This document shows positions 1 to 10,079 of a DNA stretch of 64,000 nucleotides, in pieces. This DNA comes from Nitrospira sp. (lineage in GTDB: Bacteria; Nitrospirota; Nitrospiria; Nitrospirales; Nitrospiraceae), in NCBI GenBank assembly GCA_005116955.1, contig SWDI01000002.1, forward strand, positions 63,315 through 127,314, read 5' to 3'. The notes under the pieces are model-generated. The model worked only from the letters and a program-made list of their open reading frames with translations. It made no database searches and was not told the DNA's origin. How positions within the stretch are numbered: position 1 is the first letter of the stretch; every line of letters begins with the position of its first letter. The position numbers and the translations under genes were made by a program.

Positions 1-1
1 T

Positions 2-469
2 AGTCAGCCTCGCCAGGCGGCAGACTACATGGCTCGTGCTGCCGGAGCTCGCGGGATGCTCCATGAAAGTCTTCCGCCTCCGTATATTCCAAGACTTGCG
101 TCACGCCTCTATGCACAAGGGAAGAGCCCCGATGTGGCTATCGAGTTTCTCGAGGCGATGTTGTTACAGGCTACTGATCCATTAATTCGAGATCAGTTGC
201 ATCGCCGGATCAGACGGGTTGGGTTGGAGCGGGATCTGCAGATAATCGAACGAGCTGTTCAGCAGTATGAAAAGGCAAGGCAAAGAAAGCCTATGGCGCT
301 AAACGACCTTGTTTCCAGTGGCATGCTGAAGACAATCCCAGAGGAGCCCTACGGTGGGTCCTATGTCTTCGATCCCAAGACTGGTGAAGTCTCCAGTAGT
401 ACTCACAACGAGCGGATGCGCGCATATCGGGCATCGGATTCGATGGTTAGAAAGGGAGATGTGGAGTAG
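2..469 (+). CDS. TPR-type protein, C-terminal part (5' truncated by window edge)
   Basis: The frame is open from base 2, upstream of the first ATG at 29, so this is the 3' part of a longer gene. The visible protein is mostly helical (LASRLYAQGKSPDVAIEFLE resembles a TPR hairpin) and ends in a segment with PEEPYGGSYVFDPKTGEV. That ending is typical of TPR proteins encoded beside ABC-2 exporters; this is recalled family knowledge. The stop lies six bases before the ATG of the ATPase gene, so the three genes probably form one operon. Its exact function is unknown. Confidence 0.6.
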   Translation, partial: SQPRQAADYMARAAGARGMLHESLPPPYIPRLASRLYAQGKSPDVAIEFLEAMLLQATDPLIRDQLHRRIRRVGLERDLQIIERAVQQYEKARQRKPMALNDLVSSGMLKTIPEEPYGGSYVFDPKTGEVSSSTHNERMRAYRASDSMVRKGDVE

Positions 470-475
470 GTGCTT

Positions 476-1441
476 ATGTCTACGATAGGCAACTCGATAC
501 TCAAGGCCGAAGGGCTCAGTAAGACTTTCAAAGTTGGGTTTTTGGGCCGATCGGTCACGGCAGTTCATGGTCTTGATCTTGACGTTCGTAAAGGGGAAGT
601 CTTTGGATTTCTCGGGCCTAATGGGGCCGGCAAGACGACGACGATCAAGATGCTGATGGGATTAATCTATCCCACGAGCGGGCAGGCCTGGCTCTTCGGT
701 CGCCCCATAGGGGATCAGGAGTCGAAGGCTCGGCTTGGGTTTTTGCCGGAATCTCCGTACTTTTATGATTATCTTACCGGCATTGAATTTCTCCAATTCT
801 ATGGTCATCTCTTCGGACTTCGTGGCGCGGCCTTAGGGAAACGTATTGATGAGTTGTTGGATCTCGTCGGGATGTCTCATGCCAGCCATCTGCAATTGCG
901 AAAGTTTTCCAAAGGGATGCTGCAGCGGGTGGGAATTGCCCAGGCACTCATCAACGACCCAGAATTGGTGGTATTGGATGAGCCGATGTCAGGTCTTGAT
1001 CCGATTGGGCGCAAAGAGATCAGGGACTTGATCCTGCGCCTGAAAGAAGCAGGGAAGACGATCTTTTTCAGTTCCCACATCCTGCATGATGCAGAACTGT
1101 TGTGCGATCGGGTTGCCATTATTCTTAAAGGTCGACAGGTGGCGTGCGGCCGTGTCAGCGACCTGATTGATGAAGGTGCGACTCACTCGGTCGAAGTTGT
1201 GATCGATGGGCTTGGTTCTGAGGGCCTGGTGCGTCTGCGTCAACTGGCTGATCGCGTCATTATTCAAGGCCCTCAGGTTTTGGCTGTGCTGCCAAGCCGC
1301 CAGCAAGTGGGGCAGGTTCTTGAGATCATCAGAGGAGCCAAAGCGACATTGGTTTCACTGACTCCACAGAAAGGATCACTTGAAGATTTGTTCATCCGAG
1401 AGGTCAAGAGCAAACAGCCGGAGTTGAGGGAAGCCGTATGA
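476..1441 (+). CDS. ABC transporter ATP-binding protein (ABC-2 exporter type)
   Basis: This is the ATPase subunit of an exporter. Walker A (GPNGAGKTT) lies near residue 47, the signature FSKGMLQRV near 142 and Walker B LVVLDEP near 163, followed by an H-loop FFSSHIL. A C-terminal domain of about 100 residues follows the nucleotide-binding domain, as in CcmA/NosF/GldA-type ATPases. The ORF track starts at GTG 470, directly after the upstream stop, but ATG 476 has GGAG about nine bases upstream and is preferred. The stop overlaps the permease start (ATGA). The substrate cannot be read from the sequence. Confidence 0.9.
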   Translation: MSTIGNSILKAEGLSKTFKVGFLGRSVTAVHGLDLDVRKGEVFGFLGPNGAGKTTTIKMLMGLIYPTSGQAWLFGRPIGDQESKARLGFLPESPYFYDYLTGIEFLQFYGHLFGLRGAALGKRIDELLDLVGMSHASHLQLRKFSKGMLQRVGIAQALINDPELVVLDEPMSGLDPIGRKEIRDLILRLKEAGKTIFFSSHILHDAELLCDRVAIILKGRQVACGRVSDLIDEGATHSVEVVIDGLGSEGLVRLRQLADRVIIQGPQVLAVLPSRQQVGQVLEIIRGAKATLVSLTPQKGSLEDLFIREVKSKQPELREAV

Positions 1442-2199
1442 GAATTCTTTCTATCGCATTCAATACTTTTCGCGAAAACCTTCGCGAAAAACTGCTGTAC
1501 AATTTATTATTTTTTGCCTTGCTCATGATCGGGAGTTCGATCCTCCTCTCCAGAATCACGCTGGGTGATCACCATCGTCTGATTTTGGATCTTGGATTGG
1601 CCAGCATCAATCTGTTTGGCGTGCTCATCGCGATTTTCGTCGGGATTGGGCTTGTCAGCAAGGAAGTCGATCGAAAGACAATCTATACGATCGTGTCGAA
1701 GCCTATTCCTCGATATGAGTTCCTACTGGGCAAGTACTGTGGGTTAGTCATTACATTACTGGCAAATACAGTAGTGATGGTGGTTGGATTATTGATTGTG
1801 TTGCAGGTCATGGATGTGCCGGTCACCGGTTTGGTGTTTAAATCCCTGGCCCTCATCTTTTTGGAGTTGATGGTCATCACCGCCGTCGCCGTTCTCTTCT
1901 CGACGTTTACGAGTGCGACGTTGAGTGCCATTTTTACCCTGGCCGTATATGTGATCGGGCACTTGTCTGGTGACCTCAAGGAATTTGCGAAGAAACTAGA
2001 CGAAGTTAGCCAGATGGCCGTCAATGCCATTTACTATACGCTTCCGAATCTTGAGCGATTTAACCTCAAGGGGCATGTCATTCATCATCTTGATTTCGGT
2101 TTGACGGATATGGCTCTCACCTTGGCGTATGGGTTGACCTATGCGGCGTTTCTGCTCCTTCTGGCGAGTGTGATCTTCCAACGACGGGATTTTCAGTAA
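1438..2199 (+). CDS. ABC-2 type permease
   Basis: This 253-residue membrane protein has about six hydrophobic segments: one near residues 20-45, a long cluster at 55-75 and 100-190, and one at the C-terminus. A conserved-looking loop, SKEVDRKTIYTIVSKPIPR, is common in NosY-like permeases. It overlaps the ATPase gene by four bases (ATGA), so the two are translationally coupled and probably make a two-component exporter. A perfect 11-bp inverted repeat follows the stop. Confidence 0.88.
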   Translation: MRILSIAFNTFRENLREKLLYNLLFFALLMIGSSILLSRITLGDHHRLILDLGLASINLFGVLIAIFVGIGLVSKEVDRKTIYTIVSKPIPRYEFLLGKYCGLVITLLANTVVMVVGLLIVLQVMDVPVTGLVFKSLALIFLELMVITAVAVLFSTFTSATLSAIFTLAVYVIGHLSGDLKEFAKKLDEVSQMAVNAIYYTLPNLERFNLKGHVIHHLDFGLTDMALTLAYGLTYAAFLLLLASVIFQRRDFQ

Positions 2200-2210
2200 C
2201 AGATCGAGAG

Positions 2211-2253
2211 GCCCTTCCTCATCGGGTACGTGCATGATGACGTGAGGAAGGGC
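2211..2253. terminator. Hairpin between convergent genes
   Basis: GCCCTTCCTCA at 2211-2221 pairs perfectly with TGAGGAAGGGC at 2243-2253 across a 21-base loop. It lies between the convergent permease and ilvD stops, so it may terminate transcription in both directions. Neither strand has a clear T-run, so it is not a classical intrinsic terminator. Confidence 0.5.
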
Positions 2254-2298
2254 GAAGACTATCTTCTAAAGGTCAGATGAAGATGGATTCGATTAACC

Positions 2299-3990
2299 CT
2301 AGCTCGTGATGGCACCTTCCGAGGCGGACGAGACATGCCTAGCATATTTCCCCATCACACCCGAGGTGTAGCGTGGCACCGGTGGTTTGACCTTCTTCAG
2401 CCGAGAGGTGATTTCTTTCTGCGAGAGGGCCACATCCAAACGGCGTTTGGGAATATCGAAGGTAATCGTGTCGCCGTTCTTGACGGCTGCGATGGGCCCG
2501 CCCTTCGCCGCTTCAGGGGCGACATGGCCGGCCATCAATCCATGGGTGGCGCCTGAGAATCGGCCATCGGTGAGCAGGGCCACGGAATCGCCGAGGCCGG
2601 CGCCCACGATGGCAGCCGTCACGCCCAACATCTCGCGCATGCCTGGCCCTCCAGACGGACCTTCATACCGAATGACGACGACATCACCAGGCTTGATCTG
2701 CCCCGCCTTGACTGCCACGAAGGCATCCTCCTCCCGCTCATAGACCTTCGCCCGTCCCTGGAACTTGGTCATCGAATGGCCGGCAACCTTGACGACACAA
2801 CCTTCCGGCGCCAAATTACCCTTCAGAATGACCAGACCGCCTGTCGGTTTGATGGGGGAGGCGAGGGGACGCAAGACTTGTTGTCCTGGCGTTTCACGAG
2901 CGTTCACTGCTTCTTCACCGATCGTTCGACCGGTGACGGTGGGCTGATTCCCATGAAGGAGCCCGGCCTCCAGCAATCGTTTGGCCACCAGAGTTGTGCC
3001 ACCTGCTGCGTAGAGATCGGCGGCAGCAAATCGGCCCCCTGGTTTGAGGTCGGCCAGCAGAGGGACCTTGCGATTGATCTTGTCGAAGTCGTCGATACTC
3101 AGCTTGATCCCGGACTCGCGGGCAATGGCGAGGAGATGCAGGACGGCGTTCGTCGAGCCTCCGGTCGTGGCGACGGCGGCGATGGCATTCTCCAATGACT
3201 TTCTGGTGATAATCTGGCGAGGGCGCAGATTCTGCTTCACGAGCTCCATCACCATCTTGCCGCATTCAAAGGCGACATCATCTTTCCGTCCGTCCATGGC
3301 GGGCACTCCATTGAGGCCCATCGGTGAAATACCAAGGAATTCAAACGCAATGGCCATCGTATTGGCGGTGAATTGACCCCCACACGCTCCAGGCCCCGGG
3401 CACGCGTGATCTTCCAAGTCTTTCAGCTCGGCGTCGGTCATCTTTCCTGACGCATGTTTGCCGACTGCTTCAAAGACATCCTGAATGGTCACATCATGTC
3501 CTTGAAACTGTCCCGGCATGATCGAGCCGCCATACAGCATGAGCGACGGCAGGTTCAACCGAGCGAGAGCCATGACGGTTCCGGGAATTGTCTTATCGCA
3601 TCCGGATAGGGCAACGACGGCATCGAACAAATGTCCACGTGCCACGAGCTCGATCGAATCCGCGATAACCTCGCGGCTGATCAGCGACGCCTTCATCCCT
3701 TCTGTTCCCATCGAGATCCCATCGGATACCGCAATCGTGTTGTACTCGATTGGAGTCCCGCCGGCGGCTCGAATTCCCGCTTTCACTCGCTCGGAAAGCC
3801 GTCGCAAGTGAAAATTGCAGGGCATGACCTCGATCCAGGTATTGGCCACGCCAACGAGGGGTTTCGACAGGTCATCGTCCGTAAAACCCACGGCTTTTAA
3901 CATGGCCCTCGCCGGCGCGCGGCCGGCTCCAACGAGGAGATCATGACTCTGGAGCTTCATTGCTTTTTTCATCGGTCTTTGTGGCTCCAT
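2299..3990 (-). CDS. ilvD: Dihydroxy-acid dehydratase
   Basis: IlvD dehydrates 2,3-dihydroxy-isovalerate or 3-methylvalerate to the keto acids that precede valine, isoleucine and leucine. The cluster ligands GCDKTIPG and [17 protein letters not shown] are present, and the ending [13 protein letters not shown] region is typical. At 563 residues the length is normal. The ATG at 3990 shares one base with the stop of the upstream Spy-like gene (TAATG) but lacks a Shine-Dalgarno. Internal ATGs at 3972 and 3960 are alternatives, with GGAG about 12 bases before 3972. No other branched-chain gene lies nearby. Confidence 0.95.
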   Translation of the reverse strand: MEPQRPMKKAMKLQSHDLLVGAGRAPARAMLKAVGFTDDDLSKPLVGVANTWIEVMPCNFHLRRLSERVKAGIRAAGGTPIEYNTIAVSDGISMGTEGMKASLISREVIADSIELVARGHLFDAVVALSGCDKTIPGTVMALARLNLPSLMLYGGSIMPGQFQGHDVTIQDVFEAVGKHASGKMTDAELKDLEDHACPGPGACGGQFTANTMAIAFEFLGISPMGLNGVPAMDGRKDDVAFECGKMVMELVKQNLRPRQIITRKSLENAIAAVATTGGSTNAVLHLLAIARESGIKLSIDDFDKINRKVPLLADLKPGGRFAAADLYAAGGTTLVAKRLLEAGLLHGNQPTVTGRTIGEEAVNARETPGQQVLRPLASPIKPTGGLVILKGNLAPEGCVVKVAGHSMTKFQGRAKVYEREEDAFVAVKAGQIKPGDVVVIRYEGPSGGPGMREMLGVTAAIVGAGLGDSVALLTDGRFSGATHGLMAGHVAPEAAKGGPIAAVKNGDTITFDIPKRRLDVALSQKEITSRLKKVKPPVPRYTSGVMGKYARHVSSASEGAITS

Positions 3991-4619
3991 TACTGTACAG
4001 ACATATTGCTTGGTGGTGCAGGGGCTGCCTCATGGGGGTTCTTGCCGTGGGGAGTGGCACCATGGGGATTCGTACCGTAGGGCATCACGCCTCCATGTGG
4101 AGTGCCATGGCCCTTGGGCAGGTCCATCATCTTGGCGTGCTCGGACTGTTCCTTCGCCCGTTGTTCCGGAGTCAGCAAGCCCATCACATCGCGGCGTGTC
4201 TTGATGGAGGTCATCCGTAACCCGATTTGCAGATCTTCGCTTTGTCTCAGCTTGGTTTCGATCGCGGCGAGGTCGGACTGGTCATTGTCGGTCAGCGCCT
4301 TCAGCTCGCGCTCCGCGATTTGGATGTCGGCTTCGGCCTTGATCCGTGCTTTGTCAAGAGTGAGCTGGATGTCTTTCAGCTTGGCGACCTGATCCGCTGT
4401 AAGCCCGATATTTTTTTCGTGTTTCAAAAGATGTCGGAGCAGGTGGCCGGTGCCGCTATGCATTGTTCCCTTGCCATAGCCATGGGCACTCCCGCCGCCG
4501 TGCCCCCCTCCGGCATGACCATAACTCGGATCATTGGCCCACAGACTTGGTGTGTTCACCATGAACAGACATGCCGACGCGACGACAACAGCCACTGTCG
4601 TCTTTGTGAGAGAGATCAT
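3990..4619 (-). CDS. Spy/CpxP-like periplasmic protein, His/Gly-rich
   Basis: The true start is the ATG at 4619, with AAGGAGG six bases upstream, not the longer ORF from 4727. The 209-residue product begins with a signal peptide ([22 protein letters not shown]). It contains two LTxxQ-type motifs, [13 protein letters not shown] and LTPEQRA, framing a helical region. These mark the Spy/CpxP family of periplasmic chaperones and metal-stress proteins. Both ends are rich in His and Gly ([10 protein letters not shown]; several PHG units near the C-terminus), which suggests metal binding. Its stop overlaps the ilvD start. Confidence 0.8.
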   Translation of the reverse strand: MISLTKTTVAVVVASACLFMVNTPSLWANDPSYGHAGGGHGGGSAHGYGKGTMHSGTGHLLRHLLKHEKNIGLTADQVAKLKDIQLTLDKARIKAEADIQIAERELKALTDNDQSDLAAIETKLRQSEDLQIGLRMTSIKTRRDVMGLLTPEQRAKEQSEHAKMMDLPKGHGTPHGGVMPYGTNPHGATPHGKNPHEAAPAPPSNMSVQ

Positions 4620-4723
4620 GAATTCCTCCTTGGTTGAGAGGCCCTGGAGTCGAAGATTGCCATAGCAGTCCGCGTAACGCAAGCGAGGGGCTTGCCGTTG
4701 CCGAGGTCGATCACGTTTCAGAT

Positions 4724-5782
4724 TCAACGCCGTCGGGCGCTCGCGAGAAGTTCCGTGCGCGGGTCCGAATGTTGCTGTTTGCTCAATCGTTCGTACAATA
4801 CCCGTTCGTCTTCGCTGATCCCGGACGGCATGACAATTTGCAACGTCAGGAACAGATCGCCATGCCCGCCTGTGGCCGAGGGAAGCCCCTTCCCCTTGAG
4901 TCGGAGTTTCCCGTCGGCCTTGCTGCCCGGTGGAACCTTGACCTTCACCGGTTCCACTAAGGTTGGCGCAGTCACCTCAGCCCCGAGCATGGCTTCCCAA
5001 GGATAGACGGGCAGGGTGACATGCAAATCCGAGCCTTGCCGGCGAAAGATAGGATCGGAGGGAATGACCACATGCAGATATAAGTCCCCGCGTTTTCCGC
5101 CATGAGCTCCAGGCTGGCCTTTTCCGGCAACCCGAACTCGTGTTCCGTCTTGCACGCCAGCCGGGATCCGCACTTCAATGGTCTTGGATTCGGTTGTCAC
5201 CCCGGTACCCTGACAGCTTATGCACGATCGGCTACGCACGGTGCCGCTTCCTTGACAGGTCGAGCATGTCCGAGGCTCACGCAGATTCACGCGCCGAGTG
5301 ACACCGGTGAGCACCTCGCGCAGTCCCAACTGGACGTCGGTTTCGAGGTCCTCTCCCGGCATTCCAGCTCCACTGCGTCCGGCTCCTTCGCGGCCGCGGT
5401 TCCCAAAGAGGTTTTCGAAAAAATCGGAGAATTGCTCGCTCCCGGCTCCGCCGCTTCCTGGACGGCTGGAGCCTCCATCGGAGCCCCATGGTCCGCCAAA
5501 CCCTTGTCCTCCGCTCTGCTGACGAGCTTTCTCGAATGCTTGCGCTTGTTCCCAGTCGGCTCCGTACTGGTCATACTTCTTCCGCTTCTCCGGATCGGTC
5601 AGGACTTCCTGCGCCTCATTGAGCTCTTTAAATTTCTTTTCCATCTCGGCCTTCTTCGCCCCGGCATGGAGATCGGGATGGTACTGGCGGGCGAGCCGGC
5701 GATAGGCTTTCTTGATGTCGTCGGGCGAAGCCGTGCGCGGGAGGCCGAGCACCTGATAGTAGTCGCGTGGGGTCGTTGCCAT
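4724..5782 (-). CDS. DnaJ-like co-chaperone with a two-motif zinc finger
   Basis: The protein (352 residues) has an N-terminal J domain ([15 protein letters not shown] in QYHPDL), a Gly/Phe-rich linker and the C-terminal substrate-binding domains. The cysteine region holds only two CxxCxGxG-type motifs (CSTCQGSG and CISCQGTG) where canonical DnaJ has four, so it could bind at most one zinc. It is an accessory J protein, distinct from the complete dnaJ at 24.3 kb. It probably stimulates DnaK ATPase on particular clients. It lies 104 bp upstream of the Spy-like gene in the same orientation. Confidence 0.88.
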   Translation of the reverse strand: MATTPRDYYQVLGLPRTASPDDIKKAYRRLARQYHPDLHAGAKKAEMEKKFKELNEAQEVLTDPEKRKKYDQYGADWEQAQAFEKARQQSGGQGFGGPWGSDGGSSRPGSGGAGSEQFSDFFENLFGNRGREGAGRSGAGMPGEDLETDVQLGLREVLTGVTRRVNLREPRTCSTCQGSGTVRSRSCISCQGTGVTTESKTIEVRIPAGVQDGTRVRVAGKGQPGAHGGKRGDLYLHVVIPSDPIFRRQGSDLHVTLPVYPWEAMLGAEVTAPTLVEPVKVKVPPGSKADGKLRLKGKGLPSATGGHGDLFLTLQIVMPSGISEDERVLYERLSKQQHSDPRTELLASARRR

Positions 5783-5920
5783 ACGTGATTTTAGAAGATG
5801 AGAAACATTATCTTGTTCAGCTTACGGAGTGTAGATCTGGTTTGCAAGGGCCGAACGGATCAGCAAGAAGTCGAAGTTTTCTCCCGTGCCATGAGCCTAG
5901 ATTGAGTGCAGATTTCGCAT

Positions 5921-6006
5921 CCTCACCACGGCAGCGCAGCAGGCCCTCATGGCCCTGGCACGAGCCAATATCCTGGCCCTCAGCCCGACTTAGCCGGAGA
6001 TTAGGG
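5921..6006 (+). repeat. 86-bp transposon-derived repeat, copy A
   Basis: This stretch is identical to the reverse complement of 16072-16157. It ends in ACTTAGCCGGAGATTAGGG, the terminal inverted repeat of the MITE-like element at 16 kb. In one frame it encodes LTTAAQQALMALARANILAL followed by SPT and a stop, like the C-terminal tail of a transposase. The opposite end of the element is not seen upstream, so this copy is a fragment. Confidence 0.85.
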
Positions 6007-6007
6007 G

Positions 6008-6496
6008 CCCGGCTATGGACTTGCCATTGCTGCCGCCACCATGGTGGGCCAAAGCATTGGAGCCGGCAAGTATACGAGGGCGAAACTCGAAAACTGGGAA
6101 GCCAATCGGCTGGCCATTATGATCATGACCGGTATGGGAATCCTCTTTTTCTTCTTTCCATACACGTTGCTTCGTGCGTTCACAACCGATGACGCGGTGA
6201 TCGAGCTCGGAACGACGTTTTTAAAGATTGTTGCCTTACTGCAAGTGCCGCTAGCCCTTACCATGGTGTTAGCTGGGTCGCTGCGGGGCGCCGGCGACAC
6301 CCGCTTCATCATGGGTGCCACGATGATTGGTATGTGGGGTGTCCGCGTGCCCTTGGCACTGGTCGCGGCCCTCTGGCTCCGCCAGTCCGTCTCATTCATC
6401 TGGGCAGCAATGATCGCGGACTGGACTGTGCGGATGGGGCTCTTACTTTGGCGCTATCAGTCCGAGCGCTGGCGGCAGATTCAGGTGATTCGATGA
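6008..6496 (+). pseudogene. MATE-family efflux protein, C-terminal remnant
   Basis: The frame reads GYGLAIAAATMVGQSIGAGK, continues through several membrane segments and contains LRGAGDTR, a hallmark of the second half of MATE multidrug/Na+ antiporters. About 160 residues remain of the usual 440-460. The coding similarity starts immediately after the terminal repeat of the mobile element (5921-6006), and the reading frame hits a TAG inside that repeat. The 5' two thirds of the gene have therefore been lost at the insertion boundary. An ATG at 6041 could start a short product, but function is unlikely. Confidence 0.85.
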
Positions 6497-6602
6497 GGAG
6501 CACGTCGCGAGCAAGTATTTCTGTTTCGGGAGAGTGCACGACTGCCATCTCTACCGGTGCGATTCCTGTTCTCGGCCTCGACTGTGACCGGCGAGCTATG
6601 GA

Positions 6603-7493
6603 CTATTTCCCAGTTTGAGTGAGTGTTTCTGGAACTTGCCCTGGCTGTCCCCAAGAAATCGTCCGATGGGGAAAGGGAATCTCAATGCCTTTGGCATCGA
6701 ACGTCTTCTTGATCCGCCGGTTCATTTCCCGTCCAATCCGCCATTGTTGACTGGGTTGGGTCTTGAGACGGCACCGGATGATCACGGCGGACTCATCGAA
6801 GCGATCGACCCCGAGCATTTCCAGCGGTTCCAGGATGTCCGGGGCGTACAACGGATCGGTCTGCAAATCCTCTGCGATTTCGATGAGGACAGCCATGACG
6901 CGATCTACGTCTTCCCGATAGGCCACGCCGACGTCAAGGACGGAATAGGAGTAGCCTTTCGTCATGTTCTTCACTCGGTCCACGATCCCATTCGGCACGA
7001 TGTGCACATTGCCGGACACGTCGCGCAGCGTGATGGTGCGTAGCTTGATCTCTTCGACCACGCCACTCACGCCGGCCACCTCGACGATATCCCCCACGCT
7101 GATGGAATCCTCCAGTAGGATGAAGAACCCCGAGATCACGTCTTTCACCAAACTCTGAGCGCCGAAGCCGATTGCTAATCCGCCTAAACCGGCGGCAGCC
7201 AGCAGTGGTTTGAGGTCGATCCCGATCTCGGATAAGATCATCATGGTTCCTACAGCCAGAATGAACACGCGCGCCACGTCGCGCAGCACATGTGTGAGCG
7301 TGTCGGCCCGTCGACGCTGTGCCGGACTCGGCAAAGTGCCTTCGTACAGATTTCGCAGACGCTTCAGAACCTGTTTTGTAATCACGAGCAGGAGCACCAT
7401 GGTCACACCGACGAGCAACACACGAATCCCCGACCCCATCCCCCACTCAATGAATCGTTCCATCAACCGCGTCACCCATCGCTCTTGCATCAT
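6603..7493 (-). CDS. MscS-family mechanosensitive channel
   Basis: The start is placed at ATG 7493, preceded by GGAGGAGGG, rather than at the ORF-track start 7541. The 296-residue product has three membrane segments. The pore-lining third helix is recognisable (AAAGLGGLAIGFGAQSLVKD), followed by the beta domain (GDIVEVAGVSGVVEEIKLR) and a C-terminal alpha/beta domain. Small MscS channels release solutes on hypo-osmotic shock. The last ~40 residues are typical of the family (EIPFPHRTI). Confidence 0.92.
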   Translation of the reverse strand: MMQERWVTRLMERFIEWGMGSGIRVLLVGVTMVLLLVITKQVLKRLRNLYEGTLPSPAQRRRADTLTHVLRDVARVFILAVGTMMILSEIGIDLKPLLAAAGLGGLAIGFGAQSLVKDVISGFFILLEDSISVGDIVEVAGVSGVVEEIKLRTITLRDVSGNVHIVPNGIVDRVKNMTKGYSYSVLDVGVAYREDVDRVMAVLIEIAEDLQTDPLYAPDILEPLEMLGVDRFDESAVIIRCRLKTQPSQQWRIGREMNRRIKKTFDAKGIEIPFPHRTISWGQPGQVPETLTQTGK

Positions 7494-7546
7494 GCGCCCT
7501 CCTCCTCGACGATTCGCTTCGTTCTCATGGATTATGTTCACAGCGC

Positions 7547-8782
7547 TTACGGAGCCTGTGGTCCCTCTCCCAGCACGCGGTTGATCGTCAAGCCCTGCAC
7601 CAGGATCGAGAAGACGACGACAGCATACGTGATCGTTACGAGTGCATCACGCGACGAACCAGGCGGCAGTGAAAGGGCCAGCGCTACGGAAATGCCGCCG
7701 CGCAGGCCGCCCCAGGTTAAAATCCTGATCGTCTTCTCATTGAACTCGCGCACAACACTCAACCCTTTGACTTGGAGCACCACAGTGATCCAGCGTGCCG
7801 CCAGCACCAAGGGAATGGCCACGAGTCCGGCGATCAGATAGGGTTGTTGGAAACTCAGTACAAGCACTTCCAATCCGATCAGCACGAACAAAACTGCATT
7901 CAACAACTCGTCCAACAATTCCCAGAAGTTATCGAGATGCTCCCGTGTCGTTTCCGACATGGCCCATTGCCGCCCATGGTTTCCGATGAGCAGCCCCGCC
8001 ACCACCACGGCGATGGGGCCGGAGGTGTACAACAGATCCGCCAACCCGAAGCTACCCATGACCAGCGCCAGGGTAATGAGAATCTCGACTTGGTAATTAT
8101 CGACCGAGCGGAGCATCCGATACGCGATGTACCCTAAGGCGAGCCCGAGCGCTGCTCCACCGAGCGCTTCCTCCGCGAAGAGTACCAGCACGTCGGTCAC
8201 TCGCACCGTCTCTTTCGGAACGAGATTCAAAACGACCAGAAATATCACGACGCCCACACCATCGTTGAAGAGAGACTCCCCGACGATCTTCATTCCCAGT
8301 GCCTTGGGTAAGCGGGCTTGCCTGAGGACTCCCATGACGGCGATCGGATCGGTTGGCGAAATCAACGCCCCAAACAGCAGGCAATAGAGAAAGGGCAGCG
8401 GTAGGCCGACGAGAGCAAACACCACATAGCTAAGCCCCCCGATCAGCAGGCTCGAGAGGATCGTCCCGATGACCGCCAGAGTGCCGATCACCCATTTGAG
8501 ATCCAGCAGCTCGTCCAGTTTGACATGCAACGCGCCAGCAAACAGCAAGAACCCCAGCATGCCATGCATCAGCGCTTCGTTGAAATCGATGGCGCCGATG
8601 AACCGTTGTGCCTCAGCCTCCACGCCGAATCCCAACTTGCCGAGCGCCAGCAGAATCAGCGAGAACACCAGCGCCACCGCCATCAGCCCGATCGTCATCG
8701 GTAATTTCAGCAGCCGGTGGTTCACATAGCTGAACAGGGCCGCCAAGCAAATGAGGATGGTGAGGGTGTGAATCAGTGTCAC
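7547..8782 (-). CDS. Na+(K+)/H+ antiporter, CPA1 family
   Basis: This 411-residue protein has about twelve membrane segments. The CPA1 core motif [14 protein letters not shown] carries the transport aspartate, and [17 protein letters not shown] is the conserved C-terminal motif. It exchanges Na+ or K+ for protons across the inner membrane. It has no long cytoplasmic tail. It lies 53 bp upstream of the MscS gene in the same direction, which suggests a joint role in ion and osmotic homeostasis. Confidence 0.92.
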   Translation of the reverse strand: MTLIHTLTILICLAALFSYVNHRLLKLPMTIGLMAVALVFSLILLALGKLGFGVEAEAQRFIGAIDFNEALMHGMLGFLLFAGALHVKLDELLDLKWVIGTLAVIGTILSSLLIGGLSYVVFALVGLPLPFLYCLLFGALISPTDPIAVMGVLRQARLPKALGMKIVGESLFNDGVGVVIFLVVLNLVPKETVRVTDVLVLFAEEALGGAALGLALGYIAYRMLRSVDNYQVEILITLALVMGSFGLADLLYTSGPIAVVVAGLLIGNHGRQWAMSETTREHLDNFWELLDELLNAVLFVLIGLEVLVLSFQQPYLIAGLVAIPLVLAARWITVVLQVKGLSVVREFNEKTIRILTWGGLRGGISVALALSLPPGSSRDALVTITYAVVVFSILVQGLTINRVLGEGPQAP

Positions 8783-8976
8783 GAGCAGTCTTCCTTTTCG
8801 ATTTCAGGCTTCCGCATGGTCATCTTGTCTCATCTCGACGGAAACGTCTGCTTTCGGTCTCCGACCGGACATTCTGGTCTGTCGCGGTGATGTCGTAAAC
8901 GACTGGGTGCCCAGCGTCTTCGCAGAACCACGAGAGGGCAAGAGCGAACTTGGGGTTTTCTTGACTACTGACGTGC

Positions 8977-9330
8977 TCAGTTCCGCTTCTGGGATCTCTT
9001 CGGCTTGAACTTTTCTTCTTCCACATCGATGACCGCTCCAGTTTCGGCGTCGATATGGACTTCCATGACTTTTTTCTCAGCCGTGACGACTTCGACTTCC
9101 CAGATCAACCGGTCATGCCTCTGTTCAAGCTCGGCTTCAATGACCGTACCTGACACTTTCTCCCGCGCCGTTGTGACGGCCTCATTGATCAATACTTTTG
9201 CTGCGGCTGCCTTCTCAACTTTATTTGGCTCTCCAAATGCCGAGCCAGCCTCCATCATGAAGCCGGCTGTCAATACGAGTGCGGCCAGCGTGAACCTTGT
9301 ACCAACTTCCTTGCACACGACTTCCTCCAT
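8977..9330 (-). CDS. PepSY-domain exported protein
   Basis: The protein has 117 residues. A hydrophobic N-terminal stretch (FTLAALVLTAGFMMEAGSAFG) acts as a signal peptide. The rest matches a single PepSY domain: a helix with EAVTTAREKVSG, strand LIWEVEVVTAEKKVMEVHID and AETGAVIDVEEE. PepSY proteins are exported and are thought to inhibit peptidases or act in signalling; the specific role here is unknown. It has a highly charged Lys/Arg tail. Confidence 0.8.
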   Translation of the reverse strand: MEEVVCKEVGTRFTLAALVLTAGFMMEAGSAFGEPNKVEKAAAAKVLINEAVTTAREKVSGTVIEAELEQRHDRLIWEVEVVTAEKKVMEVHIDAETGAVIDVEEEKFKPKRSQKRN

Positions 9331-9372
9331 GACGTGACTGTGAAATTCAAGATGATGCAGCTATCACTCTCG

Positions 9373-9567
9373 TTAGAGCCGTCCTCGCAACGTTTGCCTG
9401 GTCCTCTCGATGTAGTCTCGGCGTGTCGTATCAATCTCACTCGGTCTCGTCCTCACGATGCAGCCACACCCAGAATCGGGGCCAATGTACAGTGAGCCGA
9501 GCAGTGGCGCTCGAAAGAATACAAAGTTAGCAATTTCTATTTCGAAGTGCTTCATTCGAAGCAGCAT
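9373..9567 (-). CDS. Possible small protein of unknown function
   Basis: A 64-codon ORF begins MLLRMKHFEIEIANF with GGAGG five bases before its ATG, the main support for it. It has one Cys-Gly-Cys group (GCGCIV) and no membrane segment. No family is recognised. It is the only candidate in the stretch 9331-9686, where nothing else is seen. Confidence 0.35.
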   Translation of the reverse strand: MLLRMKHFEIEIANFVFFRAPLLGSLYIGPDSGCGCIVRTRPSEIDTTRRDYIERTRQTLRGRL

Positions 9568-9686
9568 GGAACCTCCACGACCTTATAGCAAGTTTCACGT
9601 CCCACACATTGTGTGAGTTGTGCAACGGACACACGTGAACGTCTCGTAAAAAAACGTACATTAGCTCGATGGGATGCGAACGAAGG

Positions 9687-9980
9687 CTACCCTTGAGGAG
9701 GGTGAAAGACTGCGCTTAACACAATCGGAAGAGGAGCTGCTGGTTGGAAACTCACCGAGAAACTGGAATGGCTTGGCTGTCCTGGTTTCGGAATGATGGG
9801 AGGAATTGAAAAGTCTTCAGAGAGCGATTCCACCGGCGTATCCGAGATGAGGAGACCCAATAGCGTGACCGGAGCTCCCAGCAGTTGGGACACCACGCAG
9901 AGACAGACGAAGCAGATGAGCACGGCTGTGGCTTTTCCATCAAACACACCGTGACATATCTCTCTATCAGAGGGACGCAT
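9687..9980 (-). CDS. Small membrane-anchored hypothetical protein
   Basis: The ORF track begins at 10070, but ATG 9980 (MRPSDREICHG) gives a compact protein of 98 residues. It has one strong hydrophobic segment (AVLICFVCLCVVSQLLGAPVT) and a Pro/Ser-rich tail. No good ribosome site precedes either start. No family is recognised. It follows the next membrane protein gene in the same direction. Confidence 0.4.
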   Translation of the reverse strand: MRPSDREICHGVFDGKATAVLICFVCLCVVSQLLGAPVTLLGLLISDTPVESLSEDFSIPPIIPKPGQPSHSSFSVSFQPAAPLPIVLSAVFHPPQG

Positions 9981-10079
9981 GGCACGTACTATACTCAAGC
10001 ACGGACTCGTGGGCAAGAGTAGTTCGTAAGGTTCTCTGCGAACTGGATCGGCTGGAGCACCATTCTGCACTCAAGTTAC

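Noticed and set aside
8820-9026. Minus-strand ORF of 68 codons
   Set aside because: It overlaps the PepSY gene end in another frame, lacks a ribosome site and has no recognisable composition.
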